Shown in pieces: positions 1 through 13,445 of a DNA stretch of 64,000 bases. Position numbers and translations under genes: made by a program. Every line of letters starts with the position of its first letter. Position 1 is the first letter of the stretch. Origin of the DNA: Haliclystus octoradiatus (taxonomy: Eukaryota; Cnidaria; Staurozoa; Stauromedusae; Haliclystidae); NCBI GenBank assembly GCA_916610825.1, contig OU744448.1:2963501-3027500 (forward strand). Direction: 5' to 3'. The notes beneath the pieces are model-generated. The model saw only the letters and a list, made by a program, of their open reading frames with translations. It was not told the DNA's origin and ran no database searches.

Positions 1-972
1 GCATTCATTATCTAGTATACTTTGTATTGGTAATAATAAACACAATTTAGTAATTGACCTACTGTTGATACACAAGTCGTATAGTCTTAACTTTAACAGT
101 TCTGATTAAGTAATCTTTTCTTGATAATACTTCTATACTATTCTCACTGGATTAGGGATATTCATGGCATCTTATATGCAGTTGAAAGTTATGATGATAG
201 CTTCGTTCATTGCTTGGAAGAACAAGATCAATTTCACGATTTAGATCATCACAGGTAAGGCTACTACTATACATTCCATAAGTTTCAATCATTGACAACT
301 GAAAGTAGAATTTTTTTGAAAACAGTATATCCTCTCAATATTGTTTCAAACTAAAATAGATCATTAATTCTTACAGACAAATAAGCGCCCAATTTCATTG
401 GTATAGTTGGGGTATTTTCTGTCAAATCCAAATTGTCATACTAAGGACCCTATTGTATTAGAGTCAGGTATATAAATCCTCCTTAAAGAAACATATCACA
501 TACAAAACATCCAGCTTGGTTATTTTATTATCTACAAAAAAAAGTGGAACGTCCCCGTATATAGCAGCAATTTGGGAGTTACAACTCGGAATTAATACCA
601 ATAATAATCCTGAGTCAAAGCAAAGACATATCTTCATGTATCTAGTATTGATAATTATCAATGTGCATATATTTCTAAATGACTTCAACAAGGTTAGTAA
701 GCTTACATTTTGGAGGATCACAGTAGATTTTGTTATAAAAAGATGTATTTGCTAGTTATGTCAATGTTCCATTGAATTTGTTTCACAGAGATGTTTTTTT
801 AATCCATTCTGCTGAAGTTGAACTCCATTGTCATTTAGTGTAGATACTGACGTCCGATGATATCAAACGTACGTAGTTATCTTATTCACTGCTAGAAATG
901 AAGTACTGTGTGATTTCAAAGCTATTAGTTTAAAATTGGATTTGAATATTCATATTCCTGTATTATGTTACC

Positions 973-1164
973 TCAATTTGAGGCCTGTGAGATGCCCAAT
1001 ATAACTGGCGAATCAGTATCGCGCGTTTTCTGAATCCCTTCTTTCACTTCTGTCAATGCTCTGTTAAGACATTTCGTCGTGGTTTCTTCGTCTTTTTTGT
1101 TATCATAGCAATTTGCTACTGGGTTCTTAATTCTAGCACCGTACTGACCGTAGTATAATGTCAC
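973..1164 (-). CDS. candidate terminal exon, unknown (left copy)
   Basis: A 63-codon minus-strand reading frame is kept open in both duplicate copies (see 16322-16513) with few changes. It has no ATG, since it begins at a GTG just after a stop. It could be a last exon using the AG of CTACGGTCAG/TACGG as acceptor. The translation is charged and codon-like (for example NKKDEETTTK and VKEGIQKTRDTD) and ends in TGA. No neighbouring exon was found and I recognise no family. It may equally be chance. Confidence 0.25.
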   Translation of the reverse strand: MTLYYGQYGARIKNPVANCYDNKKDEETTTKCLNRALTEVKEGIQKTRDTDSPVILGISQASN

Positions 1165-1651
1165 TTACGCTGTTATCCTTCATAGACAAACTTTTTCTCA
1201 AACCTTTTTCACATTGAAATTGTAAAGATAGATGCATAATTATACTGATAGCATTCATTCAAAGAATAGTTCTATTTCGTTACGATACCAGGGGGATCAG
1301 GGGATATATAATCTATTTGAAGGGGGGATAGTTATGTCTGAAAAAGTTTGTTTGGGTAGCTGGGCAAAGTTTTTGATTTTTGAAATATATCTGAGGTACT
1401 AACCATTTCCTTGTCAATTATATATATATAATATTATTTAAAACTGAAACATATCATTGTTCGAAACCATTTGCAGCATTTGTTTCATCTTTAATGTAAA
1501 ATATTTTCAATTTAGCCCTACGATTGTATAACCACAAATACATCCAATCTCTTGCTCATTCGATTAAGCAAACAGATTTGAATGTTTAGGTTTTGATTTG
1601 ATCCATAATATAAAAATTGAAAGTTTACCCTTGCTTCATCAGTCCTTTTAA

Positions 1652-2081
1652 GGAGGATTAGCTGAGATGGCAGAGCAACCGAACTTCAGATCGATCATAT
1701 CTGATCGACTTTGGTTCAAATCCCCCCCTAAGGTCAACTCAGCCTTGACTTTATCTGAAACATCAAATGAGTACCATCTGAGGATAGCGGATGGAATGGC
1801 CCAGAGGGAATTGCATTGTGAGTAGCTGCGGCGCATCGTTGCGCATTGACAATCAAGACCTATCTGCCATGAAATCTGTTGAAATTGATCTGCAGTGTCG
1901 CGGCTGAGATCAACAAAGAGCGTTTAAAATCATTGACCTCAGCGAAAAAAGCCACTCATTTAGAAATAGAGGAGACGGTGGTACGTCAGCCTTCGGTAGG
2001 GCGATACCGTCTACATTACATTACTTTTATTTATCAGTCCTTTGAAAAAAAGTTATGTACAACTTAAAGGTTTCTGAATAA

Positions 2082-2113
<32 letters not shown>
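1652..2113 (+). repeat. tRNA-derived SINE (full length)
   Basis: It starts with a tRNA-like head. The A box reads TAGCTGAGATGGCAGAGCA and the B box reads GGTTCAAATCC at about 1713. A body of roughly 300 bp follows, shared with the copies at 17005, 45310, 48289 and 58292, and it ends in a (TGA)n tail. It lies in the intron of the death-domain gene and is matched in the duplicate copy, so it is older than the duplication. Confidence 0.85.
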
Positions 2114-2285
2114 AACATAAAAATATTCAGCAAACGCTTATATAGTTAGTTTTTGATAAGGAGCTCTCATTTACCCAGGGTTTGAACATATACATTCCCT
2201 TTTTCGACGTAGTTTTGGTATTCTCAAGTCAGTCATTACTAAGCTCGTAGTAAACTGCGAATTTTATAAAACTTATCAATATATA

Positions 2286-2453
2286 CAGTAGAACTCGGGT
2301 TAATACCCCCTTTTTTTCATGTCCCACATAAAACTGGTTTTTATTTTCCATTCTCCATAAAACTCTCATAATTCTATCTCACTTATAATCCCACCTCACT
2401 CAATATCCCCACTTTTTATCCGTACCAGAGGGGAGATTAAGCAAGTTGGGCTG
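2286..2453. mobile_element. pogo/Tc1-like MITE, TTAATATCCCC family
   Basis: A short element of about 168 bp is flanked by TA on both sides. Its left end is CAGTAGAACTCGGGTTAATA and its right end is the inverted GATTAAGCAAGTTGGGCTG. Related copies lie at 17624-17791 (duplicate) and 53990-54175. It carries no coding sequence. The TA target site and CAG-type ends suggest a pogo/Tc1 origin. Confidence 0.7.
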
Positions 2454-5017
2454 TATAACTATTTACTTAGGAAGAATTAACAGAGAAAAATGTGTTAAAA
2501 TCTGTTGATTTTCTATTTCCAGACCAGGATTCAACTATGGAATGATCAATGATAAGTACAAGGTGGTGGCGATTCTTTTAAAGGAGATCAAGACGGTGCG
2601 ACTCGCACTAGCAATTGGTTCGGGATTAGAATTCGAAGTATCGCAGCTTTTACAGATGGCAAGAGATAATCATAGGCCTGAGGTTTTACTATTAGTAATC
2701 CTCGCTGAATGGGAAAAGAGGATAAACCACAATATAGCAGAATTACTCACGGTTCTGCATAATTTAAAAGTTGACAAACAGTTCCTGGATCTACAACAGA
2801 TCTCTGATTATCCTTGAAATCATCTAATGTGCAGTATATAAGATTATACTCGTGACATTATAAATACCGCATTACGCATTATAGCTGCCAAATCATCGCT
2901 TATATAATATATAGTATGGACACATATCAAGCGATATTCTAAACATATAAATCCATTTTATATTCATTTTTACACGCTTTTATACGCATTTGGCGACAAC
3001 AAATAGCTCGTATGCTCGTAAAACATTTCAAGATATACAATCATGAATAGTTAAAGTAGTTGTGCAATTAATTTTAGTTTTAAATATCTCGACAACATCA
3101 ATATCTCTATAAGGGGAAACCCGCTATCAACTTGTCTCCGTTCATTGTCATCCGTAGTTCTATTAATTGGTTGTTGTTGTTGCAATAGCAGTGGAATAGT
3201 AGCAGCGGGTTCGTTTAGCTCGAAAATATCGTGCTTTCTTTCGAATACTTGGAATTATCTCGGGGTTCTTAACCAATCGAAACCGGGGGGGGGTAACTTC
3301 AAATGGTTGGTATACGGGGAAGTGCCAATTATTGAGGGTACCTTTTCAGGGTCTTCGAACATTTTTGAGGTATCTATTTCAGAATTTTTAAAATATTCGA
3401 GGTATTGTTTATCAATGAGCAAAAAATCTTGATGCAAACCCACGAATTTGTAATCAATTTTTAAATATGCTTGAATAAAAAAATTATTTGAGGTATCAAT
3501 TTTGGACAAACAAAATTTTCGGGGGGCAAACTCTGAATTCAAATTAGCACCGTCCCTGAAATTTCTCGAGTTACCCCCCCCCCCGGGAATCGAAAAGCCT
3601 GATATACATTGTAATAATAATATTAAGTGATATTGAATTATAGCCTACTGTCGAAAAGCCTCAACCAGAATCCCAACATAATATATCAATGTAATGCATA
3701 AAATGCTCACATTTCTATTAAACAAAGAGTTCAATACCACTTACAATGTAGGCACGGAGAAATTAGGCAGACGTCCAATGAGAAATTACTCACTTCTAGA
3801 TGTATATTTTGTAACTTTCTATGTTCGCCATAATTTTGGGATGGTAAATTAGCCTGTTTTCATATTTCTACAGGAGGTTGTCTGGACTATTTTGGAGAGG
3901 TGTATTTGTTTACAATTTCGTAGCCGGATTCAGAGTCAAATGCTTCTATAAGGACTTTTTCCGGATTTGGAGCCTGGAAATTCTGACTCCGCACATCTGA
4001 GGTCCCGGATTTAAAAATATGTCAAACAATCTCATTCTGTTATTCAGAAATTCACAATAGCAAAAAAGAAAGAGACGTTAGAATTTTAAACATATATATT
4101 ATTCAAAATAAAAATATCCAATAACCAGCACTGAACAACACGTAGAAATTATTAAATATGGTGACATTTGAGAAAAGTAGTATTATACATGCACATATTT
4201 ATTTATCACAATTTTAAACACGTATAAACAGGTTTTAAACAGGTTATCATTTTTGTAATAGATCGCCAGCAATATTTGTTTCTAAATGATAACCAATATT
4301 TATAATTAATAATATTAATAAGTTTTTTTGGTGACCATAAGGGACATGATTTAACAGTGGATATATATTTTAATAGTATCATAAAAATAATAAAAAGACC
4401 TTAAAAATATATATGAATTGATGTGAGTTTAATAACCAAGAAAACTCTAAACCAGAATGAATAATGTTTACAAACATTTGAATGTCTTTTCATTCTGCTT
4501 TTATCGTTATGGGATTAACTGAATTAATTCATGGCATTTTCAAAGGTTTCAAATAAACATCAAAGTATTGGTTCATAATGAACATAGAGCGTAAATTAAT
4601 ATAAATAAAGCAATCTTATTACAGTATAGCATGGCAATCATGAATGCGTATATGCTATAAAGTGCTTGAATAAACAAGTTTTAATACTTCAAAAAAAAGA
4701 GAACCTGAACTAATATTCTCTTAACTATTGTCATAAGTATCTCAAGTAGAAGACATCCGTTGAAACTCAACTCAAAACTAAATAGTTTTGATTACCTCAG
4801 AATTAAGTTACGATAGTTTTGACAATCAAAATATATATGCTTCATCATGAGCATTTTTGAACTTCAAATGATCAAAATAATTGAGAGTGTTTTCCTCTTA
4901 GTTGTTATCTGGTAAAAATAATCTACACTTAACCATGAGTTCCATTTAGTCATAATAAATTCCATTTCTCTATGGATTGTAGAAGGAAGAAGGTTATCTT
5001 TGTGCATTTTGTTTGTT

Positions 5018-6076
5018 TCATGTTCCACTTGATTTTCGTAATTGTATTTTCATAAATTCTGGTTTTTCTTCCTCTTTTTTGACTTCTTCTTCATGCTAAT
5101 GGCAATCACAGAAAAACAAAGCAATTAATTATCAGATCTGGATTCGGATCCTATCAGGATCAGAACCCAATCTAAACTTAATACCCATCATCGAGTGTTC
5201 TTAAAAATATGAAATTATTACGTTTGCAAATTAATCTACAGTTATAACAGGGAAAATAATCTATTTTGGATTCATTCCAGATCTTATTTTTGATAGTTTT
5301 TAAAACCTGGATCAGGTTTTTAATCAACATTTCTTGTTGCGTATTGGTGACCGTTATAGCAGGTTTGATTGTATCCAACTTACTTCATTGATTTGATCTG
5401 ATCGAGATTTTACCTAAATAACTAATTCTATATATTCTGCTATATTCAGGTGACCTTTATATACAGGGTTATTTCAATAGAAAATTATATTTTAAAAATT
5501 GAAAGGGTGACCAATGACCATTATATACAGGTGATCACTGTGTAGAGGTGGTCCTTATAAGGGGTTTTTACTGTATCCCACTTACTTGATTGATATGATC
5601 TGATCGAGATTTCAATTTCATAACTAATTCTGATTCATTCTTTTCTTTCTCCTCCTGATGTTTCATACCCTTTGATTTAATCTCATGATGTTTACTGATA
5701 AATTCAGGTCTTTTAGGAGGATCTAAACCTCTACAAATGAAAACAAAACATCACATTCAATCATATCAATAATTGTGTAATTAATTACTATTTTAGCAGT
5801 AATTGTACAGCTGATCTGTTGATAAAGAGTGATGCTAGTGTAGAGCTAGTCATATGTAATGATTTCATACAAACCTTTTTTGCATAAAACGAATATCCCT
5901 GTTTAAATTTTGTAGTTCTTTTGGTACAACTTTTTTGAGTTGATCAGGTGATAAAGATCCAGCCGGATGATCAGCATCTAAACCCTCATCTTCTAAATTA
6001 TTGTTGTAATGTTCGTCAGTTCCAATTTCTCCTTGTAAAGTGTCAATATCATAATCTGGTGCGGGCACATCAAATC
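5018..6076 (-). pseudogene. 3' fragment of unknown 200-aa gene (left copy)
   Basis: Three minus-strand exons match the last three exons of the complete gene at 20328-26598: 5875-6076, 5586-5730 and 5018-5095 (stop TGA). Splice sites and frames are kept, and the differences I saw in exon 4 are silent. The duplication stops at 6692, inside the preceding intron, so exons 1-3 and the promoter are missing here. It is a truncated copy unless new upstream exons have been captured. Confidence 0.65.
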
Positions 6077-6261
6077 CTTGAAAGAGCAAAAACTAAACTG
6101 TAATGTAATTTATAAACTTATAAATAGAAAGAGAGAAAATTTCATTAAAGGAGCAAAAATGACCGGCAGGCGCTACGCACTTAGGATCACGTGCAGGTTT
6201 ATTGTTCATAGCACAATGTTCATTGCTGACATGAATTTATTACAAATTAGGCTTGTGTATA

Positions 6262-6350
6262 ACAATAGTTTCAAAGCGAGACGGTTGAATTACGCTAAGC
6301 ATAAATTCAAATTGATCTCGCAGCGGTCGCCGGTCAATTTTGCCCCTTCA
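6262..6350. repeat. 85-bp dispersed repeat
   Basis: A block containing TTGAATTACGCTAAGCATAA and GCAGCGGTCGCCGGT occurs here, in the duplicate at about 21563-21650, and again at 33979-34063, which is outside the duplication. A weak relative (CACTCGCCGGTCATTTTTGCC) lies near 56745. Its type is unknown. Confidence 0.6.
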
Positions 6351-6442
6351 AACTCTAATATTCAGACACTGTCAATAAAACGCCACACAGATAATGTTTA
6401 ATTTTGTGGTTTAAAATTGATTCAAATGTCATGATTCGGCTA

Positions 6443-6600
6443 ACAGGGAGGGTTTGCTCAAATAGCAGAGAAACCAAGCTTCAGATCAGATATGATCAAC
6501 TGTAATTTAAATCAAAGGTAAACTCAGTCTTGACTTTATCTAAAACATCAAAAGAGTACCATCTAGGGATGGCGATGTTGTCGATGTCATGTCCAATGTG
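6443..6600 (+). repeat. diverged 5' part of tRNA-derived SINE
   Basis: It is recognisable from GCTCAAATAGCAGAGAAACC through CAAAAGAGTACCATCTAGGG. The B box is eroded (AATTTAAATCA) and the 3' half is missing. The duplicate is at about 21748-21905. Confidence 0.55.
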
Positions 6601-6692
6601 GTGAAGTTCGAAGTGATGATAATTTTTACAACAAAGGTAAACGCTAACAATGAAACGACTATCATTTGTTTACAAATTCAAAGAAAACGGGA

Positions 6693-6853
6693 CATTAATC
6701 TCAAATTAATAGATGTATTGTAAATAGATGGCTATGGGTATTATAATATCTTGGTATTATAGCCTATAACAATAGGATATTGTTTGCAATTAGACTATAC
6801 TATGTATGTATTTAGTCAAATATGACGCGAGCGAACAGGGATGTACATCGGTT
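6693..6853. other. spacer between duplication copy A and MULE transposon
   Basis: About 160 bp of AT-rich sequence with no open frame or repeat that I can place. Confidence 0.4.
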
Positions 6854-7689
6854 GTGGCTAGATCAGGGGTAACTCAAGGACATCGTGACGTCAGCCGATA
6901 ATTATACTATTGTTTAGGATTTTTCACAAGCTTGTACGATAAAGCTAAAGTCTCGGGCGGAATGAAAGCCACTGGGTCCACAGTCCAATGTTAGGAAACC
7001 AAAAAACGCGCGAAATTGAAATTGACATTTTGACATAACAATCGCTTCAGCATGGTTGAACATGACGGCTAACAACGACACCAATCTCATTTGTTGCTGT
7101 TCATTTAACAGAACAGAAGTTAGCATTTGAAAAATTTAAAGAAAATAGTAGAACAGACTGGCGGCGATCACATAAGCATTCTAACTTTGGTAGGACAACC
7201 ATTAAACATGAATTTTGTCAAATAGCTCGTTACACTTATGTGAGATTTATGATAGGAATATACATATGTGAGTTTCGATCAAATCCATGCTTTATTTTGC
7301 TTCAAGCATTACAGTTTTGACGTCATGCAACCTTTTAATCATATATAAAAATACGATGCTCTGTTCTATAATCAGGCTACGGTATTAACCATAGAAAGCC
7401 CACTAATTATCATTTGTTTCATGTGCTTTGCTCTTAGAATTGAGTGTTGCTTCTCTCTTAAAAAACCCGAAGCACAGAATATACTGGTAGCACAAAGCAG
7501 GAGTAGGCATATCGCATGCTTTTGATGGGGTGCCATTTCTATCTATTGGGACCGCCTGTTACCATTGCCATCAAGGGAATGACATAGATGTAAATGCAAA
7601 AGAGAGACGTAAAAAGTCTCAAGAAAAGGTTCAAGTTAGTAATCTCTTAATACTGTGACATGTGACAATCTGATCTGAAATATACAGTT

Positions 7690-7940
<251 letters not shown>

Positions 7941-10900
7941 CAGACTATCTCGGTTTACTTGCTGTCCCTTCAAAAATGCATTCTTGAACACCAAACACAG
8001 GCAATTGGACAGCACCTTCTTAAACAACACAACCTCAAATCTTGCGACTGCTCTAAATGGTTCAGTGTTTTACAGCACTGTAAAAACAAAGCAGATTGCT
8101 CTATGCATGAGATGCTATTTATAAGAAAATTGAAACAACACTAAACACACAAAAGGAGTTGAAAAGTTATTAAAATATTGTTTTTATATTGTTATAAATA
8201 TAAGTACTTGTGAAAATTTATTTAGTTATCTTGAAAATGATCATTATGGTGATTGAAACGTTGATCTTAATAAAATAATAAATTATGTTGTCACAAATTG
8301 CTTTGTCTGTCAAATAATAATAATGATGATGATGAATTACTGATTAACTTATATTAACTTGAAACATTTATCATATGTAGGACGGAGATCATGGCTTTAT
8401 CAAGAGAAGAGGGTTTGTTCAATCAACCATAAACTTGGATGCTCCAGTAAAATATTCATGTCAAGGATTGTTGCATTTCCAGAGTACAAGGTAGCAATTT
8501 CTTATTGAGATTTCTTCTTTTCTTCAAGGTTAAAATAAACGCAGATGGCAATTGCAGTGAAAGGAGAATGAAGGAATCAGCTAAAAAGTTAAAAGAAAAT
8601 ATTAATAATAACCAAGAAGTGGCAGTAGATGATCGTTATTATATTTTATATCTAGGTTCTTCTACTCACAAATACCATTTAACAACTGGAGAGGTATGGT
8701 ATGCTACATAAACCAAAATTATTTTCATGCAGTGTACACATATATATATATATATATCTGTTTAAGTTCTAAATTCAATAAATATTGCAGGTTACTGAAC
8801 TACGAGAGGCAATCTGTCCTGAAAATGTGGAAAAGATAGAGCAGCTTTATAAAAGCAATATCCGCCCACTTGGTCAAATTGAAAAAAGTTTAAAAGAATG
8901 TGTAAATAATGTGCTCTTCCACGGGCAGGACCAACCTTCTGAGATGCGTCGACGCTACTATCCCAGGCCCAAAGATATTCAAAATATCTTGAACAGATTG
9001 CGCTGTGATGGATTGGATTCTCATGATGATCAAGAAAATGTGGTAAAGCTATGCAACGAGTGGGACAGAGAAGAAAATGTGATTGCACACTGTCGGGTAC
9101 AAAAAGCAATATAGCCAATAAGCTATTTTTTCCTAGCAAAATTTTGTTCATGAAGTCAATAAGTCTTAAATGGCCTATTTCCATTAACTGTCAACCAAAA
9201 TTTAATAAAACTTGCCAATCAAAATTGATACACTTTCAAACAAAATTTCATTAGCGGTTAAGTTGATGCCATGTTCTGTCTACAATGATCATAAACTGAT
9301 ATTTACAAGGTTAATGAACTGATGGTTAACAAAGTTCATGTTTGAAGAGAGATTTTTACTGCTATACCAAATCAAAATGGATGCGTCGTTTGATGCTTCG
9401 TTATGGCCAAGATTTATGTCTTCTTGATGCAACATACAGGGTTTGCAGGTAATGTGAAAATAGCATCAGAGATGTAACATAACTAAATGTGAATTAACCA
9501 GGCATTTATTAGAATTTACATGCTTTACATGCTTCTATGAAAATTGGATGAAATCGTCAAGTTTTTGTAAAATATTTGTGAAAATGTGCTATTCAACTTT
9601 TATAAGCTTGATGGCATGATAGTAAAAAGCAAACAAATTTTGATACCGGTATGTATATTGATAAAGTTTTGGTTTGCTTAAAATTGCAAATTGTGAAAAT
9701 GCATGCATATCAAGCTATCTAAAAATATCTTTAAACAAAATTTCCTAAAAAAACACAAGCAATTGAGATGCGTAAATTTAAGAAATAGAAGTTGATGCTC
9801 TCTGCCCAATATTCATGCAATAATGAATATCCAATTTTCACATAATATGATTAGAGTGCATTCCTTGGAACACCACTCAATGAAATCAATTTCTCGTTTA
9901 TTTTACAGGTATGAAGTCCTTCTTTTTTTGTTTGCGTAAAAACAAATGTCTGCTATGCAGTACCGGTAGTTGCAGTTTTAATTCTGGAGAACGAAGATGA
10001 AGAATCAATTGCAGAAGGTTTGAAGCTTACCAGCAAGAAAATTCCAAATTGGAAACCAACAAATTTTATTGTTGATTTTTCATTGGCTGAAATGAATGCA
10101 CTCGAGTGTTGTTTTCCTGGTAAGTATTTTAATAACTGTACACTAACTATTCTGATATCATCAGTACATATTTATGTGTGACATTAATATTGGTTTGCGT
10201 TATTAATTTCAAGGCTTATACATTCACCTGTGTGATTTCCACCGTAAAAAGGCCTGGAGTGAATGGTTATCCAAGCATGAACATAGAGTAGTTGCTGATT
10301 CTGATACAATACAAACCTATCTTAATAGTATTGCTGATAGTTTAGATGAAGAGCAATATACACACAATTTAGAAATATTTAAAGAAAGTGCCATATGGAA
10401 GCAGTCAGAGAAGCTGCAAATTACTTTACAAACTACTGGGAACATGCTAAGATGATTTTGAAATAAATTATTTCTAAGAATTTGCACTTATCCTCTACAA
10501 AACCGGTAAAACCACAGGTTGAACTGTAAACATATATTTCATTGTAGGCTATAGTTAAACTAAACACATTAGGAGAGGTAATTTCAATTTATTTTCAAAT
10601 GTATATTGCACGCTAGCAACAGAGATGATTAAGTTGATTGAATAAGTTAACATAATAACATTCAATAGGCTATAAATTATGCCTGAGCTATTTCATTTCT
10701 CTGCTTTAGAAATGGGTGACGTTCCAACGGCAGAAATCGTTTGCTTTATCAGTGTATACCAATAACGGTATTGAAAGGCAAAACGGTTTATTGAAATCAA
10801 AAGCGCTAGAGAACAAGAAGAATGGGACCTTGAAAGAGCTGATGGAAGCAATTGTCACCGTTTTCCTACCAAACAGTTACAAAAGCATGTTCTGCTAAAT

Positions 10901-10961
10901 ACAATCTTAGTTTAGCTTGTTTCGGGTGATTTTGTATTATAATATAATATTTCTGTTATAG

Positions 10962-11064
10962 CCCCTGTGAAAAACAGTTCAGGAATTCACAGACAGTTCA
11001 TGAACAGTTCATGAAAATTTGAGGCAATCTAATGTTCATGAACTCCTGAACTGTTTTTCGCAGG
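10962..11064. mobile_element. TTCATGAAC palindromic MITE
   Basis: Ends are CCCCTGTGAAAAACAGTTC and the inverted GAACTGTTTTTCGCAGG, with inner TTCATGAAC units. It sits inside the MULE transposon gene, so the family was active after that element inserted. Confidence 0.85.
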
Positions 11065-12193
11065 TTATTGTTAATACTTGTTTAACAAATTATGTATTCA
11101 TTGCAACATAGGTACAAGACATTAAACATGCAGGCAACATCATTGTACCGACAGTACCCTTCAATCATACTCACATTTTCTCACAATCGGCCACAAAATC
11201 TTGTGCAGCACATTACCATCAGACTTGAAGGGGCACAAACTCTGGATTTAAAAAATATAACGCGTATTGGTGATCGACATTTTACAATCCAAAGTGAAGA
11301 AGATTCAAGGAAGCAATATCATGTCTGGCTAGGAGATGACAATTAACTCCTAACATGTCAATGTGTGGACTTCTCAAGAAATAGAAGCCTGTGCAAGCAT
11401 TTATGTGCTGTTGCGAGTTCTCATCAGAAAAAATGGGACTCTTTGGGTGAAAAGTTTTTGAATTATCCATATTTCAGGCTTGATGAATTAGTATTCAATG
11501 CTGAAGAGAGAAAAGTCTTGGAAAGTAATTCTCTTTCTTCTTCCGTTGTTCAGCTGTCCACATCTGTTCAATCCCCTTGTGTATCTGCTGAGCAATGGCA
11601 GTTCACAAACTATGTGCCAAGTATGTCTGATTCATCCACTGATCTGTCAATTGATTTATCTGATGATATAGACAACAACAGTCTAATCTTGGATTTGGAG
11701 GGCATCATCTATGAACAAAAACCATCTACACAACCACTTTAGCTTTCTAATCGTAATAAATGTGTTTCAACAGTTAAATCTGTGATGGATACATTATATG
11801 TGATTACAGATCCACAGTGTTTTGGTAGGCTGCACATCATGCTCAATGAAGTCCTGAAGTATGCAAGGTTAGTAAATATATTTGAGATGTTATCGACAAA
11901 AAAGAACGTTCATTCCATGTGATTAACTTGAGCATCGTTTTCAATTATTCAGATTCCAACAACCAACAGACAACAAATTGCCATTAAAAGACAAAGATGG
12001 CTCACCTAAGAAAGCTAAGCAAGCAAAGAAATCGAAATCAAGAAATGCACCTATACATCGTCAACTGAAAGCAAGAAAGAAAAACAAAGCCAAACGCTAT
12101 GGTGTGTATAATTGTAATTCAATTGATGCTTTTTTCTTTCTTCAGTGTTTCAATGGAATAATGTTTAGAACTGCGCAATTCAAAGTAAAGTAA

Positions 12194-12276
12194 AGTCAAA
12201 CCTATGTGTATAAGAAGTGTCGTTTCACCTGTTGACATGCAAAGTACACATTTGGCCGTTATAGAAAGGTTTGACT
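12194..12276. mobile_element. short pogo-like MITE (AGTCAAACCT ends)
   Basis: AGTCAAACCT at the left and AGGTTTGACT at the right bracket about 80 bp in the last intron of the MULE gene. It resembles the larger family at 38293, 57221 and 62516. Confidence 0.5.
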
Positions 12277-13445
12277 GAACTATGAACACAGTAGGGGCCT
12301 ATGCAAATATCAGCCCATTTAGCCTGAATATTGACTATCATTGGTAAACACAATCCACAATCCTCAAGAGCCAATTACGTGCCAATGTGAGTGTTATTAT
12401 TAGTGATGTCACAAGCAAACTTAGTGAGTAGCCTAACCAGTGGGTTAATTTGCATTGAAGTAATTCAACTAAACTTACTCATCATGCAGAGGAATTCTTT
12501 GTTGGTAATGCTTCTGACATCAGTCTGAACAGATTATATTCAAGAGATCTGATGTATGAACAAATTGTACGAGCATTCTAAATAAAAGGAATCATATATT
12601 TTTTGTAATATGCTTTCTGTAAACGCAGTGGATATTGTTCTGGCTGCCGGAAAGCTGTCCTCAAAGATAATGTAGTCCTTTGCGCATGCGTATGTAGATA
12701 GTAAACATGGCGGTGTCGATCAATCCAAATTAAATCTTAAATAGTTTGTAAAAAATTTATAGCACCTACACCGTAGATTGGATCGTTTGGAATAAATATA
12801 AAACAAAATTGATATTCAACATATGTATGCATCAATCATTTTATTGTGTGTTTGATTTATCGAAGCTTTTCAGCGATGCGACACAGCGAGTCCAATGTTT
12901 GAGTGTTGTGACATTTATTTGGCGCTCTTGAAAGATTTCAGAGAATATTTATGTAGCCTAACAATATTTCAAAGCAATTTACTTTGTTAATTTGTAGGCT
13001 AATAATATGGGATAATTAGGCCTACTTATTAGTCTTTTTCCTTTTCCTGTAACTGATGCTATATGCGGGCTACCAATTCTGATTTTGTCGTATACCAAAA
13101 GTCAAAACTCTGAAACTCAAAACCGAAGCCAAGTTCGTTCACTTTTCCTATAAGTTTGGAAGAACGGTTTGCGGGTTTGGTGTTGCATCTAGCGCCGTGA
13201 ATCCCTCATATAAAGTGTTTTCAACCTCCAGCACTTTAACGTTAAATTATTTTATATTCTTTCATTAAATTGATGAACAGAATTGTTATTAACGTGATAG
13301 AGGAACAGGACCGTCCTTTGCCATTACATCTTGCTTGAACAAATGTGAGAGAAACGAAAACAACGCATTACACATGCACAAGAGATGCACGGAACATTAT
13401 CTCTAGCTCACTCCGTTTTTTTTATTGCATGGCGAGGGAAAACTG

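Larger units (their letters stand above)
164..2817 (+). pseudogene. death-domain protein gene, left copy, exon 1 frameshifted
   Basis: This is the paralogue of the intact gene at 14740-18155. Exon 1 would be 164-254 and exon 2 is 2523-2817. Exon 2 is open, ends in TGA and encodes the same predicted death-domain helices, with one visible change (KRINHN against KRLNHN). Exon 1 has two extra bases (TCTTATATGCAG against TCTTATGCAG), so the ATG at 164 is out of frame with exon 2. The frame that joins exon 2 has no nearby upstream ATG. The donor ACAG/GTAAGG and acceptor TTTCCAG are kept. I infer a recent pseudogene or a gene with another first exon. RNA would decide. Confidence 0.55.
158..6692. repeat. 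segmental duplication, left copy (A)
   Basis: This segment is nearly identical to 14733-21999 in the same orientation. Matched landmarks differ by 15,351 to 15,302 bases as small indels accumulate. Similarity begins around the GATATTCATGGC at the death-domain start codon and stops at 6692, where copy A runs GACATTAATCTC and copy B runs GACATTAAACGAG. Introns, SINEs and MITEs inside the segment are shared, so they predate the duplication. Copy A lacks the hAT-like insertion found in copy B. Confidence 0.95.
8381..12581 (+). pseudogene. MULE transposase with SWIM zinc finger, multi-exon, disrupted
   Basis: Exons I can place: 8381-8490, 8529-8693, 8791-about 9093, about 9350-9448, 9909-10119, 10214-about 10466, 10710-10898, 11112-11867, 11953-12111 and 12490-12581 (stop TAA overlapping AATAAA). 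The N-terminal part is Cys/His rich. The MULE catalytic pattern is visible: Asp in LCLLDATYR, Asp in NFIVDFSLAEMNALECCFPG, the Cys-His motif LCDFHRKKAW, and Glu in TNNGIERQNG. The SWIM finger reads CQCVDFSRNRSLCKH. Defects are a frameshift in a T run near 9921, a frame change near 10390, an in-frame TAA at 11344 just before the SWIM motif, and an in-frame TAG at 11740. It is therefore inactive as read. Original function: transposition. Confidence 0.8.

Noticed and set aside
3255..3542. Minus-strand 95-codon frame, with a 148-codon counterpart at 18501-18947
   Set aside because: The frame differs between the duplicates because of changing G and C runs and lies in a repeat-like block. It does not behave like a conserved gene.
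5178..5378. Minus-strand 66-codon frame, duplicated at 20488-20688
   Set aside because: It begins within a MITE-like end (CAATCAAACCTGCTATAAC) inside the last intron of the unknown gene, and the true last exon is further on.
11112..11867. In-frame TAA and TAG as evidence for a reassigned genetic code
   Set aside because: The intact genes in the window end normally in TGA, TAA and TAG, and the same transposase also has frameshifts, so decay is the simpler explanation.
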